NCBI RefSeq assembly: GCF_036010325.1
Contig: NZ_CP108549.1
Span: 3,596,001 to 3,660,000 of the forward strand
Direction: 5' to 3'
Length of the DNA stretch: 64,000 nt
Origin: Streptomyces sp. NBC_01210
Lineage (GTDB): Bacteria > Actinomycetota > Actinomycetes > Streptomycetales > Streptomycetaceae
Shown here in pieces: positions 45,789 through 57,033 of this stretch (within the stretch, counting starts at the first letter, position 1; each line of letters opens with the position of its first letter). The notes below the pieces were generated by a model. That model saw only the letters and a program-made list of their open reading frames with translations, had not been told where the DNA came from and ran no database searches. Both the position numbers and the translations under genes were made by a program.

Positions 45789-46040
45789 CTACCGCTTACG
45801 CGTCCACTCGTGAGCATCTGGATAGGCCCACTTCCCCTTCCACTCATCAATCGGCATTCCATCCTTGCCAGTGAATTGGTCATAGACCTTGCCATCCTTA
45901 ACGATGACTGTATGATGCCCCCAGGATTCACCAGCAAGCTTGTAGTCACCAAGCGCCGGGAGCCCATCCTTGGGGGTCAGCGTATAGATTTCGCCACCGA
46001 TCTTTGCTTGCAGCTTGTCCGCGAAATCATCACAGCCCGC
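45789..46040 (-). other. toxin tip of Rhs protein, papain-like candidate
   Basis: The last 83 residues after the HINT end VLVHN. They contain Cys at tip residue 3 (AGCDDFADKLQ), a GHHTVIVKDGKVYDQF block with tandem His, and FTGKDGMPIDEW. Cys, His and Asp in this order and spacing resemble papain-fold (Tox-PL-like) toxin tips, which act as proteases or deamidases. Very short for that fold, so alternatives remain. Confidence 0.5.
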
Positions 46041-49000
46041 GTTATGAACAAGTACCGGCGTACCCCCGGCGAGCACATAATACGTGTGCAGGTCGTCCAC
46101 GGTGAGGTTGTAGGTCCGTGCATGCCTATCAAAGGCGCGATTGCCCGCCACAGCGACGGTGGTGCCGTCATCCGTGAGCAGTCTCATGCCAGGCTTGAGC
46201 TTGCCAGCTTCGACCCACTGCTTCTCAGTCGGTGACCAGAAGGGGTGCTCGTGCGTGGCGGTGAGTTTCTTTGGGCCGTCTTCAGTCGAGATCGTCAGTT
46301 CGTTGAAATGCTTGTCATCGTCGGTGACGATAAGGCGGGTTACCTTGCGCTTCCCGGTCTTTCCGCTCGTCGGGTCAGTCGCAAGCACCTCATCGCCGGG
46401 CCTGACATCCTCGATGTCCTTTGCAGAACCGTCAGCCATCAAAACGTCAGTGCCGGCAAGGAAGCATCTGCATCCACTCAGAGCTTTCGCTATTGCACCG
46501 GATTCTCCGTTGGTCGCGACCGAACGAGCTGCTGCTCTTCTCGCCACACCCCATTCCATTCCTGCACCAACGAGGTAGAGCCCGACAGTGACCGCCGCCT
46601 CGCCGCAATTCTCTCCCTCGAAGACACACCGCCCGACGACCTTGACCCCGAACGGATCATCACCGACTTCCAGCAGCCCCGCCGTCTTCGCCGTGCCACA
46701 GAAGGCCACATAGTCGGAACTAGGCCCACCACGCCCAAAGCAATTATTCTTGGCCCACTTTTCTATGCGGTAGCCATAGGTATCCTGGTCGGCATATCCA
46801 GCCGCATAGTTGCCCAGTTCCGTGTACTTGGGCATTCGGATGCCGTCGATCATCGGTTGGCCGTCTTTTGATGTGCCTCCACCGCCACCACTGGCTGTTC
46901 CGCCGGTGCTGCTAGTGCCTTGGCCCGCGTGGACACTCTGGCCGCTGGAGGGCTTCTGCTGATGGGGGGAGCCTGCGGGCACTGGGGTTACGCCGTGTGC
47001 AGGGCAGTCGACCTCGGCGCACATGCCGGTGGGGTCACTGGTGGTGACGGGGGCGTTGTTGGCGTAGCTGTAGCCGTTTAGCGATTGGGCGCTGTCCGTG
47101 GCGAGGACGGGGTCGACGCTGATGAACTGACCGATGCCAGGGTCGTATTCGCGGGCACCAATGTGGGTGAGGCCGGTGGCAGTGTCGGCCGGCTTGCCGA
47201 GGAATGCCTTGTCGTCCGGCCAAGTGCCCACCGCTCCCCCGCGCGGTGCACCGAATGGCATCGTGAAGCGCTTGGTGATCGCCTGAGTTGTGGCATCCAG
47301 CGCCAGGCTGCTCGTGCCATGGTGGTCGCCCGCCAGAAACGAGAGCTTCGAGGCGCCCGATTCATTCGTACGGAGCGCGATCGTCTGCGGGCCCGCCGCA
47401 TATGTACGGGTCGCCCAGGTCTTCTTGGCCGCGCCCGCGACCTTGTGGTGGATCTCCGTCGCGCCCAGGTACAGGACGCTCTCCCCGTCCCCGGCCGCCC
47501 GGCGGATCAGGAGCGTGCCCTCCGCGTCGTAGAGATAGCCCGTCTTCTTCGCCCCCTCGGTCAGGGTGGCGATCTTGCCTTCGGCGTTCCAGACGAGGAC
47601 CTGGGCGACTCCGGTCGGGCCTGGGCGCCCGGTGGTGTTCCCCGTCTTGTCGTAGCCGTAGCCCGGCGTGACGCCCTTGCAGTCCGGCGTCTTCGTCGTC
47701 GCGGTCAGGCTGTGGCGCTGAGACGCGCTCATGTAGCAGTAGTTGGTGGTCGTCGCGGCACCGGTCCCGGGAGTCACGGTCTCGGTGGCCCGCTGGCCGG
47801 CCGGGTTGTAGGTGTACCCGGTCCGGTACGGTGCCGGGCCGCCCAGGGCCTTGCTCGTGCAGTCGTCCGTCGACGGCGTCCATGCCTCCGTCAGACGGCG
47901 TTGACGGTCGTACGCGAAGCACTGGATGTCGGTCGCCAGCGTAGGCGCCGTATTGGGGGTGTCGGCGATCTTCGTGACATTGCCCGCGTCGTCGTACGCA
48001 TAGCTCAGATCCTGCGGCTTGTACGGAGCGGTCTGAGGCGTCGTCACAAAGGAGCGGGTGAGGCGGTCCGTGCCCTGCTCGTACCGGTTGTCGAGGTACG
48101 TCATTTTGGCTTCCGCCGCGGCGGAGACACCGAGCTTCAGCTGCTGGCAGGCCCAGCTCGCTGTAGCTGGCGCCTTGCAAGTAACCCGACGTTCCCGAGT
48201 AGACGGCAGTCGGCTGGCCAGTGGGTGTGTAGCGGTTCTCGATGGTCTCCGCGGGTAGTCCGCCGGCTGCCGGTTCGGTGGAGTTCTGCACAGTGCCGTC
48301 GAGGTTGAAGGCACTCTCGAAGGTGTAACTGGTCTGTGCGCCACCGGTCAGAACAAGCGGCTCGTTGGCGTCCAGCAGCAGCTCTGTCTTCGTGGGCCGG
48401 TAGAGGGTGTCGTAGGTGAGGATCCTCTTCGTGTACGCCTTGCCGGTCGCTCCGCCGTCGTAGCGCGTGGAGCTGTCTCCGTATCCCTTGGCCAGGGTGT
48501 CGAAGGTCCAGGCTGCAAGCTTGTTGGCGTCCGTGCGCGCGGACGACCAGAGGCCCGTCTTGCGGCCGAGTTCGTCATAGCCGTAGAGCAGTCCCTTGCC
48601 CTCTGAGTCCTCGGTCCAGTCGGTCTGGTCCAACACCGTGTATCCGGTCTTGGAGGTGCCCGTGTCCGGGTCCGTCGCCGTGACCTGACGGCCGAAGAGG
48701 TCATAGGTATAGGACCACTTGGCACCGTCCGGTCCGGTGATCGTGTCCTGCTTGGCATCGCGGGTGTACGTGAAGGATGTGGACGTGTACTGGGCGCCAA
48801 GACCGCCGCCGTATTCGACGTCCGCCGGGTCGGGACCCGCGTACTCACGTCGCTCGACCGCACGGCCGAGGGCGTCGGTGATGACCCGGGTTGCCTGTCC
48901 TCCGCTCACCGCGCTCGTCGCAGTGGAGTCGCCCGTGTAGCTCGTGGTCGTGGTCCACTTCTTCACACCGAAGACATGGAAACTGCTGCTCGTGGCACGC

Positions 49001-51803
49001 CCGGCAGCGTCGAAGACCGTGATGGCCTGCTTGGGCGCGCCTCCGTATTCGGCCCGGGCGTACGTGCCGTTCGGTGTCTTGGCGGAGTCGTAGATGTCTG
49101 CGTACGTCTCGTAGGCCAGGCCACGAGAGTCGTATCGCGTATCCGTGAGCAGCCGCCCGCCGTTCGGTGTCGGCCTCTGTGTCTGCAGCGGGCGGAGCAG
49201 CGAGTCGAAGATCTCGTACGACGTCGTCACCGTGTCCGAGGACTTGATCGTCGAGGTGGCGATGGAGGGGACCACACCCCGCTTGAAGGTGTACGCGAAG
49301 GTCATGCTGGCCGACTGGCCGCCGTCCTTGTTGCGGTTGGGCAGCCAGACTCCCGTGAGACGGCCCAGACCGTCGTACGTCTGCTCGGTCTTCTTCAAGT
49401 TGGCGTCGTAGGTGCGCAGTGGCAGTCCGCGCACGCCGTCGAGGAAAGTGATCGTCTTGTAGGTCTTGGGGTTGGTGACAATCGTCTTCGTGAGGATTCC
49501 GGCGCCGACCGGGGAGTAGTCCGTTGTCGTCGGCTGGCCGGCCGCGTCCGTCATCCTGCGGGGACGGCCGAGAGTGTCGTACGTGGCCTTGGACATCGTC
49601 TGCCAGGTCGACGGATGGCGTTCGCCGCCTGTCGCGGTGGCCGGGTAGGCGGAAGCGCGGCCGGTCCAGGTCGCCTCGCCCTTCGTGAGGGTCTGGCTGG
49701 CAGACCAGGCAGTGGCAGCGGCGTTGTCGTAGACAATCGCTGTGTCGGCCAGGACGTCTTCGCGTTTGGCCGCTGACGCGGGCAGTTTCAGTTCTGCCTC
49801 CGCGATCGCACAGTTACGGCCGACCGTACGGGTGCGGGAGACCAGGCTGTTGATGCCCCTCGCGTCATTGCGGGCGTACCAGGTGCGGGTACAGGTGTCG
49901 TCGCTGCCGTCCTTGATGTCCCCTGTGTTGTCGACCTCGTACGCCATGCCGTAGGCGTCGTACTTCGTGACCGCACTCGCCGTGCGCCAGGTCTTGGGTC
50001 CGGTGAGATAGGTGTGGGTGGACTGCGTCCCGGTACGCACGTAGTACGACTCGATGTCGGCGTAGGACTTGTGCTGTGTCGCAGTCCTGGCCGACCAGGG
50101 GGTGTTGACCGTGACGCCGACAGGGGTGCCGCCGTTGTAGGTGATCTGCTGGCGGGTGTCTTGGAGGTGTCGTCGGCGAGCGGGGAGCAGTTGGAGACCG
50201 TGCAGCGTTCGGCGTAGGTGAAGTTCACCCGGCCCGGCGCCTCAGCGGTGAAGAGGGTGTCGGAGCGCTGTCCGTAAAGGATCTTGTTCAGATAGCCGCT
50301 CGGCGTGTACCTGGCATCGGCGGTGCCGGCCTTGTTCTTGCGGTAGTGGTTGGTTTCGGCCGTGTACCAGTACGACATGGCGTTGCCGTGGGTGTCTTCG
50401 ACGTAGTCGAGGTTCCAGCGCCAGGCCTGGTTCAGCCAGCGTTCGCCGAAGGCGTCGCCCTGGGTGTATCCGGGCTCGCCGGAGTCGTCGCCGAAGACGG
50501 GAACGGTCCATACGGAGTTGGTGCGCTCAGTGTCTGCGCCGCTCAGCTTGTTGAGACCGAACACGTACTTCGTGCCGTCGCCGGTGGTGACGGTCCAGTG
50601 TTCACCGTTGTCGTCGCCGTTGGCGGCGCCCGTGCCGTAGGCGACGGTCGACGCGTCGTCGTTCTTCAGCCGCCACTTGCCGGTGATGTCGTCCTTGACG
50701 AGTTCGGTCGACCTGCCGTTGAGGACAAGGGAGGCGTTCTCGTACTTCCAGCACAGGTCGTACTGTTTGTCGTGCCCGTCCTTGTCGCACGAGCCGTACT
50801 TTCGCTCGATGTAGGAGACAGTGGACAGGTCGAAGCCCTCGCCGACCGAAGTGCCCTGATTGTTCGTCGCGGCGGTACGGCCGTCGATGCTGCCCGAGTC
50901 GTACGTCAGATTCAGGGACGGTGACGGACCCGCGGCGGCCTTGGGGGCATCCATCGGATACGACCAGGTGAACGAGCCCGACGATCCGCCGGACTCCCAG
51001 GTCGAGGAGGAGGCGAGCGGGGTGGCGGAGTAGTCACCTGCTCCGGAGGGGGACGGCCCGGGGCCCGAGGCGGTCACGGCGAGCACGGTCGGGGCGGCCA
51101 GACTCACGGCGGCCGACAGGCTCTGGGCACGGACGGCATTGCGGGAGTTCAGCGGGGTGAGCGTACGGCACTTGGCGAGCTTGGGCGTGGTCAGCGCGCA
51201 GGCGGGGAGCTGTGAGAGCCGCAGTCGGCTGGACCAGCCGCCGCCGATGGCGGAGGCGAAGGAGGCGTAGTCGACGGTCAGTTCGGCCTTGCCGGGCTGG
51301 TTCGTCTGCGCGGTGAGCAGGACACCGCGCACCCCGGCCGCCTTGGTGGTCTTGCGGTCGAGGACGCTGATCCTGGCTTGTCCGGCGACAGTGCGGGCGG
51401 GCTTGGCAGACATGCCGGTCTTGACGGTCACAGGGATTCCACCGACCGTGGTTCGCGCGCTCGTACCCGTGAGCGTCATCGTGGCGGTCCCCGGGCCTGG
51501 CCAGTGGGCGCGTTGCTGCTGGGAAGCCCGGGCGGCATCGGAGGCGTTGCCTGCCTTCTCCTGGGCCACTCGCTCGCGCGCCTTCCTGGCACCGGTGGCG
51601 CTCAGCTCCTTGACCTTGCCCTCGCGCGGCTTGGGGACCACGGGACGGCCGGGACCGCCGTCGGCCGCCTGTGCCGCTTGCGCAACGGGGCTCAGCCCCG
51701 CCGGCACGGCGAGGACCGCGGCGAGAGCCGTGATCACCCAGGTCCGCGCTCCGGTGCCTCTGTGACGTGCTGTTGAACCCCTGCCCATGACCCCAACCCC
51801 CAT
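45789..51803 (-). pseudogene. Rhs/YD-repeat polymorphic toxin, two frameshifts as read
   Basis: A single gene of about 2005 codons in three frames. Part 1 (51803 to about 50160) has a signal peptide, an SpvB-like shell and GEGFDLSTVSYIERKYGSC. Part 2 (50160 to about 48148) carries YD repeats (YTYDLFGRQVTATDPDTG, YGYDELGRKTG). Part 3 (to 45789) has the Rhs core LTHIGAREYDPGIGQFISVD, DPTG, a HINT domain and the toxin tip. A base is missing at 50160 (AAG-ACA for AAG-GAC) and one is extra near 48148 (CTG-C-CAG). They cancel, so the total length stays a multiple of three. Either a recently broken gene or paired read errors. It would be exported, encapsulate the toxin in the YD shell and release it by HINT cleavage. 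Confidence 0.85.
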
Positions 51804-51946
51804 GATGTCGCGTACGCACCAGCCGTACGTACGCGCCGATGCAGCTCAAGAAGTGCGTTGTGAAACGCGATCGCTCGACCGCCCGGTCCGGGGTGGGACC
51901 ACTCGCCGCGGAACGCGATGTGGTGGTCCCACCCGGAGCTGGGCGG

Positions 51947-53917
51947 TCAGTCGCCGATCACGGCCTCGATCTGGTCCTTGCCGGCCATGGCTCCTGCCCA
52001 GAGGCGGACCTCACCGATCCGCGCGGGGAGGAAGTGACCCCAGGCCGTGGAGCTGTAGCCCTTGCCCACGGCGAGGTCGCCCGAGCCGACGAGGGCGGAG
52101 TAGGCCTTGTCGCTGTCGTTCTGGTCGAGGCCGACGTACAGGCGGATGACGGGGCCGTCTTCGGAGAGGGCGTCGAAGATGCCGGTCAGGCGGACGGGGG
52201 AATCGAGAGCAGCGTCCTCGTCGGAGCTGACCCAGGTGCTTGTGCCGTCCTTGTTGACCCGGCCGAACCGCCAGTAGCCGACGGGCACGGTGTGCTCGTC
52301 GCCGTCGTCGTCGACCTCGGTCTTCGTGCCGGTCAGCTCGAACCAGAGACCCCAGGAGGAGCCGTCGGCGGTGCGTTGTCCGACGACCTGCCCGACGTAT
52401 CCGGCCTGTTTGGTCAGCAACTTGGCCGTGTCCAGCTGAACGCTGGTGGTGACAGTGAAGGACGCGGAGTCGTCGACCACGGGCCCTGCGGTGGTCGCGG
52501 CACCGTCCGAGCCGTCCAGGACGATCGACTCACCATCGAGCGTGGCGCCACCGGCCAATGACACGGTGCGCCCGTAGCCGGAGGTCGTGTCGGCAACGGT
52601 GGTCCCGCTCGCGCCCTCGGCGTTCCAGCTCCCGACCAGCTCGACGTCCGGGAGACCGGACGTGCCGGACAGGGTTCGGGCTTCCTGGGCTACCTCCTCC
52701 GGCTGCAGGGCGTACTGCCAGACTGCGACTTCGTCGATGGATCCGGCGAAGTGGTCTATGTACACGTCGTTGTACATCAGGCGGCCAATCTGCAACGGGC
52801 CGTCCGCGGTCCAGGCAGTGCCGGTGTCGGCAGTTCCCTGCAATTGACCGTTCACGTAGAAGCTGGCCTTGTGGGCAGCCACATCATGAATTGCGGCGAC
52901 GTGCGTCCAGACCCCCTTCGGCACAGACTGCTTCGCTTTGATCTCGTGCATGTTCGAACCGCCGACGGACGACGTCGACAGCACACGCATACTCCAGCCC
53001 GCCGTTCCGTGGGACACCATGAACGGGCTGTACTGACGACCCCACGGGCTGCTGGAGGATGACTGCTGGCTCAAGGCCGTAACTGTTTTGGTCGCCGAAG
53101 GATTCAGCCGCACCCATGCTGAAACCGTGTACGACGATCGGGTCTCGAGTACCGGCCCGGACGTTGCCGCGAACCCATTTACACCGTCGAGTTGGAGGCC
53201 CTTGTCCTGTTTCGACGTCTTCAGTGGATTGCCCTGAGCGTCGTACCGGACTTCCCCTCGACGCCCCAGGTCGTCGCGAACCGCACCCGCAGACAGCGTC
53301 GCGTTGTCCTGGTTGGCGGCGTCCGCGGTCGACGAGTCCAGCGCCTGGCCCGAGTCCTCGTCGAAGTGCCACCGCCCCACAGGCCCCGGTCCGTCCTGTA
53401 CCAGGAAGGACACCACCTGCGACGCACCCCATCGGCCCACGTTGTCCTTGGCCCGTACTTCCAGTTGGTACGTACCCGGGAGCTGCGGAGTGATCGTCTC
53501 CGTCACACTCGCGCCGGTGTTCTTCGGTGTTCTCCACACCGTCTCGGTCGACTGCTTGTATTGATAGGCGACATTGTTCGCGTCACCGGTCGCGGGAGAG
53601 AAGGTGAAGGAGCCTGGTTTGCCCGGCCCGCCGCCCGGTGCGCAGGCCGTCGTGGTGCACGGCATGTATATGGAGTTGAGCGTCACCGTCGGCGCCTTCG
53701 GGGCTGTCTTGTCGACCTTGAAGTAGCAGGTCACGCTGCCGGGCGAGGTCAGCCAGTTACCGAAGTTGTTCCAGTACGACCTGGTCCACGCCTGCACGCG
53801 GTAGAGAGGCCCCTCCTCAAGTGTCTGCGGCACAGAGGGCCTCGCCGCCTGCCCCGTGCCGAGAGAGCCGGATGTCGGTGACATGAAGTCCGGAAGCGCG
53901 GTCCACGTCGTGCCGGT
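51947..53917 (-). pseudogene. C-terminal part of LamG secreted protein, cut off by amber codon
   Basis: Continues in the same frame after the TAG at 53918-53920. About 645 residues from the first Met (53884). Pieces: a fibronectin-like region (PGTYQLEVRAKDNVGRWG) and two LamG jelly-roll domains (AWVRLNPSATKTVTALSQQ, WTHVAAIHDVAAHKASFYVNG, IDEVAVWQYALQPEEV; then FTVTTSVQLDT and IGEVRLWAGAM). The jelly rolls bind carbohydrate or protein. No ribosome site of note before 53884, so separate expression is unlikely. Confidence 0.8.
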
Positions 53918-55615
53918 CTACTTCTGCACCTGGAAGCGGACCCGTAGCTGCGCTTCGGGTGACCCGCCGACCACGGTGCGCGCGGTGGCCGAGAGCTGTG
54001 GCGTGGGGTCGCTGATCGTCCCGGGAGCATCGACCTTCGGCAAGCAGGACAGTCCGGTCCCGGTGACGAAGCCGAACGGTGTGGGGGAGTTGGGCTTTCC
54101 TACGTAGTCGACCACAAGCGTCGCGTCGTTCTTGAACCTCTTCCAGGCGCTGGTGTCCCCCTCGTCGTGGGCCCTGAGCATGAGCGTCAGTCGCGCGAAC
54201 TTGCCCGCCGCGAAGTTGCGCACCGTCGCCGTGAGGTTCTCGTTCGTCTCGTCCGCGTTGTCCGCGAAATCGATGGGGGCGTCCGGGGTGTCCGGGTCGC
54301 AGAGTGAGCCCCGGCCCGCCGAGACGTTCCTGTCGACCATCAGATCCAGCTCGCCGGGCCGGCTGGACCACGCCGTCGACGAGGAGATGTTGTTCGTACG
54401 AACCAGATCCACCCAGCGCGGATCGCACTGGAACGCCCAGGGTTCGGTCACCCGGAAGGTCGCACCCAGGATGTGCTTGCCCGCAAGGTTGGCCGGCGAG
54501 AACTCGTAGTAGAGCCGCTGCACATGGCCGGGGCCGCAGTAGTAGCCGCCCCATGTGCCGCACCTGCCGACACCCTTGCCGCGCTCACCGCCGTCTTCGT
54601 CCTGGTTGTCGAAGTTGTAGAACCTGTACCCGTCCGAGCGCAGCAGGGTCCGCTCCGCCTCGCCCCAGCTGACCGTCGGGTCGATGTAGAGCGGGAATGC
54701 CGAGGCGTCGGTCTCCTTGAGCATCTTCGCGTCAGGGGCCAGGCTGATGGCGTTCTTGCCCACCTGGATGGGCAGATCTGCCGTCTCATCCCCTGGGACG
54801 GGTCCGGCGGTGCGGTCCCCATGCGCGGCGGGCCTCGTGGTCGCTGCCCGTGCCGAGGCAGCCGGTCCGGACGCCGGTGAAGCCTTGCCCGACGAGTCCC
54901 ACATCATCGCGGGAGGAGCGGAGAACACCTCGGTGGCGTTGGCGTCCACCGCCGTCATTCCACCGCCCTCGGTCGGAGACAGCTTCAGCCCGGTGGCATG
55001 TGCCGAGAACGTGATCTTCTTCAGTTCCGGGTCGGAAGCCGCTTTGGGCGTCTTGACCACCAGAACCTCGCGGAAGCCCTCGACCGTGGCCGTCATCCGC
55101 AGGTCGATGTCCGGGAGGACGTTCGCGTACACGGCGCTGTTGCCGTCGAGCGTGGGCTCGGGCAGCCGGCCCGGCCAGCCCAACGCCAGGGTCCTGCCGT
55201 CGCGAGCGATCTTCACGAGGCCAGTGCCGGCGCCGCCACCCGAGAATGTCAGGTCGACTGCTGCCGCCTTCGGCGCGACGGTCCCGTCAGAACGCTGCTC
55301 CAGCGTGGCGTCCGGCTTGACCCAGGAGCCGCCCCGGCTCTTCACCCGTACCGGGACCGCCGACTGTTCGAGCCGGAAGGTGAACCCGTCGGGATTGGCG
55401 TAGGTGGTGGCGAACTCGGTACGCGCGCCGACGACCTCGACCCGCTTGCCCGTTTCAGCGGCACGGGCAAGTGCCCTCTGCTCCACACTGGCCGACGGAC
55501 CGGCGGCATGCGCCGGAGCGGATAAGAGCACCGGCATCCCGGCCCACGCAAGCGTCCCGACAAGGGCCGCCGTGATGGTTCTTCGGCGCCACCATTTCAA
55601 GGCACGTGCAGACAT
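53918..55615 (-). CDS. secreted DNRLRE-domain protein, N-terminal part of a longer gene
   Basis: 565 residues from ATG 55615 with GGGGGACGGGGA upstream. Signal peptide ending AHA (about 37). A beta-rich region (FTFRLEQSAVPVRVKSRG, GLKLSPTEGGG) leads to a DNRLRE-like domain (FPLYIDPTVSWGEAERTLL, ILGATFRVTEPWAFQC). The frame stops at TAG after RVRFQVQ-K, then resumes without shift for another 650 or so residues. Streptomycetes often have such a DNRLRE-LamG protein directly before an Rhs gene, probably as a partner in delivery. The inverted repeat at 55635-55652 may regulate it. Confidence 0.8.
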   Translation of the reverse strand: MSARALKWWRRRTITAALVGTLAWAGMPVLLSAPAHAAGPSASVEQRALARAAETGKRVEVVGARTEFATTYANPDGFTFRLEQSAVPVRVKSRGGSWVKPDATLEQRSDGTVAPKAAAVDLTFSGGGAGTGLVKIARDGRTLALGWPGRLPEPTLDGNSAVYANVLPDIDLRMTATVEGFREVLVVKTPKAASDPELKKITFSAHATGLKLSPTEGGGMTAVDANATEVFSAPPAMMWDSSGKASPASGPAASARAATTRPAAHGDRTAGPVPGDETADLPIQVGKNAISLAPDAKMLKETDASAFPLYIDPTVSWGEAERTLLRSDGYRFYNFDNQDEDGGERGKGVGRCGTWGGYYCGPGHVQRLYYEFSPANLAGKHILGATFRVTEPWAFQCDPRWVDLVRTNNISSSTAWSSRPGELDLMVDRNVSAGRGSLCDPDTPDAPIDFADNADETNENLTATVRNFAAGKFARLTLMLRAHDEGDTSAWKRFKNDATLVVDYVGKPNSPTPFGFVTGTGLSCLPKVDAPGTISDPTPQLSATARTVVGGSPEAQLRVRFQVQK

Positions 55616-55634
55616 TCCCCGTCCCCCACCCCTA

Positions 55635-55652
55635 TAAGAACAAACGTTCTTA
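55635..55652. promoter_or_regulatory. inverted repeat at the head of the toxin locus
   Basis: TAAGAAC-AAAC-GTTCTTA, perfect 7-bp arms, 20 bases upstream of the DNRLRE gene start. AT-rich compared with surroundings. Could be an operator overlapping the promoter, or a 5' leader hairpin. Confidence 0.5.
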
Positions 55653-55835
55653 AGCCTGCCGCATGCTCTCCGTTACGACCTGCACACGTCAAAGGTTTTG
55701 GAGGACGAATCCCTCACGTCGGAACGACCTGGCTGGTTCCACACCCTGGGAAAGCCGAGATTACGACCGACCGGCAGCCTCCACATATCAGAGGTTGACT
55801 CAAATTCGATCACCGGCTACCACCGGAAACACCAT

Positions 55836-55866
55836 CGGCGCCGGCTCCCGAAGGACCCCGGCGCCG
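55836..55866 (-). terminator. present prfB terminator
   Basis: CGGCGCCGG and CCGGCGCCG pair around a 13-base loop, about 20 bases beyond the prfB stop. Confidence 0.6.
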
Positions 55867-55885
55867 TGGCCTGATGAGTGTGCGG

Positions 55886-55915
55886 TTACTTCTCCTGCTG
55901 CTTGCGCCAGCGAAT
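55886..55915 (-). other. prfB-side copy of the putative attachment repeat
   Basis: The last ten codons of prfB ([13 protein letters not shown]). They match 42836-42865 at 27 of 30 bases in the same orientation. Confidence 0.55.
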
Positions 55916-56995
55916 TCCCGCTTCGAGGAAGCCGTCGATCTCGCCGTCAAGTACCGACTGGGGGTTGCCCACTTCGAACTCCGTACGCAGGTCCTTGACC
56001 ATCTGGTACGGGTGCAGGACGTAAGAACGCATCTGGTTACCCCAGGAGTTGCCGCCGTCACTCTTGCCGAGGGAGTCCATGAGGGCCTGCTCCTCCTGGC
56101 GGCGGCGCTCAAGAAGCTTGGCCTGGAGGACGTTCATCGCGCTCGCCTTGTTCTGGATCTGGGAGCGCTCGTTCTGGCAGGAGACGACGATGCCGGTCGG
56201 GATGTGCGTGATGCGCACGGCGGAGTCCGTCGTGTTGACGCCCTGGCCACCGGGGCCGGAGGCGCGGTAGACGTCCACGCGCAGTTCGGACTCGTCGATC
56301 TCGACATGGTCGCTCTGCTCGACGACCGGCAGCACCTCGACGCCGGCGAACGACGTCTGGCGGCGGCCCTGGTTGTCGAAGGGCGAGATGCGCACCAGGC
56401 GGTGCGTGCCCTGCTCGACGGAGAGCGTGCCGTAGGCGTACGGCGCCCGCACGACGAAGGTGGTCGACTTGATGCCGGCCTCTTCCGCGTACGACGTCTC
56501 GTAGACCTCGGTGGAGTAGCCGTGGCGCTCGGCCCAGCGCAGATACATACGCTGCAGGCGCTCGGCGAAGTCGGAGGCGTCGACGCCGCCGGCCTCGGCG
56601 CGGATGTTGACCAGCGCCTCGCGCTCGTCGTACTCGCCGGACAGGAGCGTACGGACTTCCATCTCGTCCAGCGCCTTGCGGACCGCGGCGAGCTCGGACT
56701 CCGCCTCGGCCTGGGCGTCCGCGTCGTCCTCGTCCTCGGCGAGCTCGAAGAGCACACCGAGGTCGTCGATCCGCCCACGGAGCGCCTCGGTCTTGCGGAG
56801 CTCGGCCTGGAGGTGCGAAAGCTTGCTGGTGATCTTCTGCGCCGCCTCGGGGTCGTCCCAGAGGGACGGTGCCGCGGCCTGCTCCTCGAGCACAGCGATG
56901 TCTGCCCTCATCCTGTCGAGGTCCAGGACGGCCTCGATCGACCCCATGGTCGAGGAGAGGGACTTCAGCTCTTCGGATACATCGACGACTGCCAC
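55886..56995 (-). CDS. prfB: peptide chain release factor 2
   Basis: 369 residues from GTG 56995. It recognises UGA/UAA stops through the SPF motif ([14 protein letters not shown]) and triggers peptide release with GGQ ([11 protein letters not shown]). The coding frame has no internal UGA near codon 26, so the autoregulatory frameshift of E. coli prfB is absent, as is usual for actinobacteria. A longer upstream frame reads antisense-like low-complexity sequence and is rejected. Its 3' end is the proposed insertion target of the neighbouring island. Confidence 0.96.
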   Translation of the reverse strand: MAVVDVSEELKSLSSTMGSIEAVLDLDRMRADIAVLEEQAAAPSLWDDPEAAQKITSKLSHLQAELRKTEALRGRIDDLGVLFELAEDEDDADAQAEAESELAAVRKALDEMEVRTLLSGEYDEREALVNIRAEAGGVDASDFAERLQRMYLRWAERHGYSTEVYETSYAEEAGIKSTTFVVRAPYAYGTLSVEQGTHRLVRISPFDNQGRRQTSFAGVEVLPVVEQSDHVEIDESELRVDVYRASGPGGQGVNTTDSAVRITHIPTGIVVSCQNERSQIQNKASAMNVLQAKLLERRRQEEQALMDSLGKSDGGNSWGNQMRSYVLHPYQMVKDLRTEFEVGNPQSVLDGEIDGFLEAGIRWRKQQEK

Positions 56996-57033
56996 GCCCC
57001 CAGCGTAACGGCTGGGCGCGGCGGCCCGACCCG

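Larger units (their letters stand above)
42836..55915. mobile_element. putative genomic island at the prfB 3' end
   Basis: Bounded by the imperfect 30-bp direct repeat of the prfB terminus. Contents: a two-gene small-protein cassette with an XRE regulator, and a polymorphic-toxin locus (DNRLRE/LamG, Rhs with toxin tip, candidate immunity). Base composition around 45.4-46.7 kb is visibly more AT-rich than the flanks. The genes on either side (ftsE side and prfB-kinases) are neighbours in S. coelicolor as I recall. No integrase, transposase or conjugation gene is present, so it is either decayed or was inserted by functions supplied elsewhere. Confidence 0.45.

Noticed and set aside
55886..56995. 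Programmed frameshift in prfB
   Set aside because: No in-frame UGA or slippery CUU-UGA near the N-terminus; the frame is continuous.
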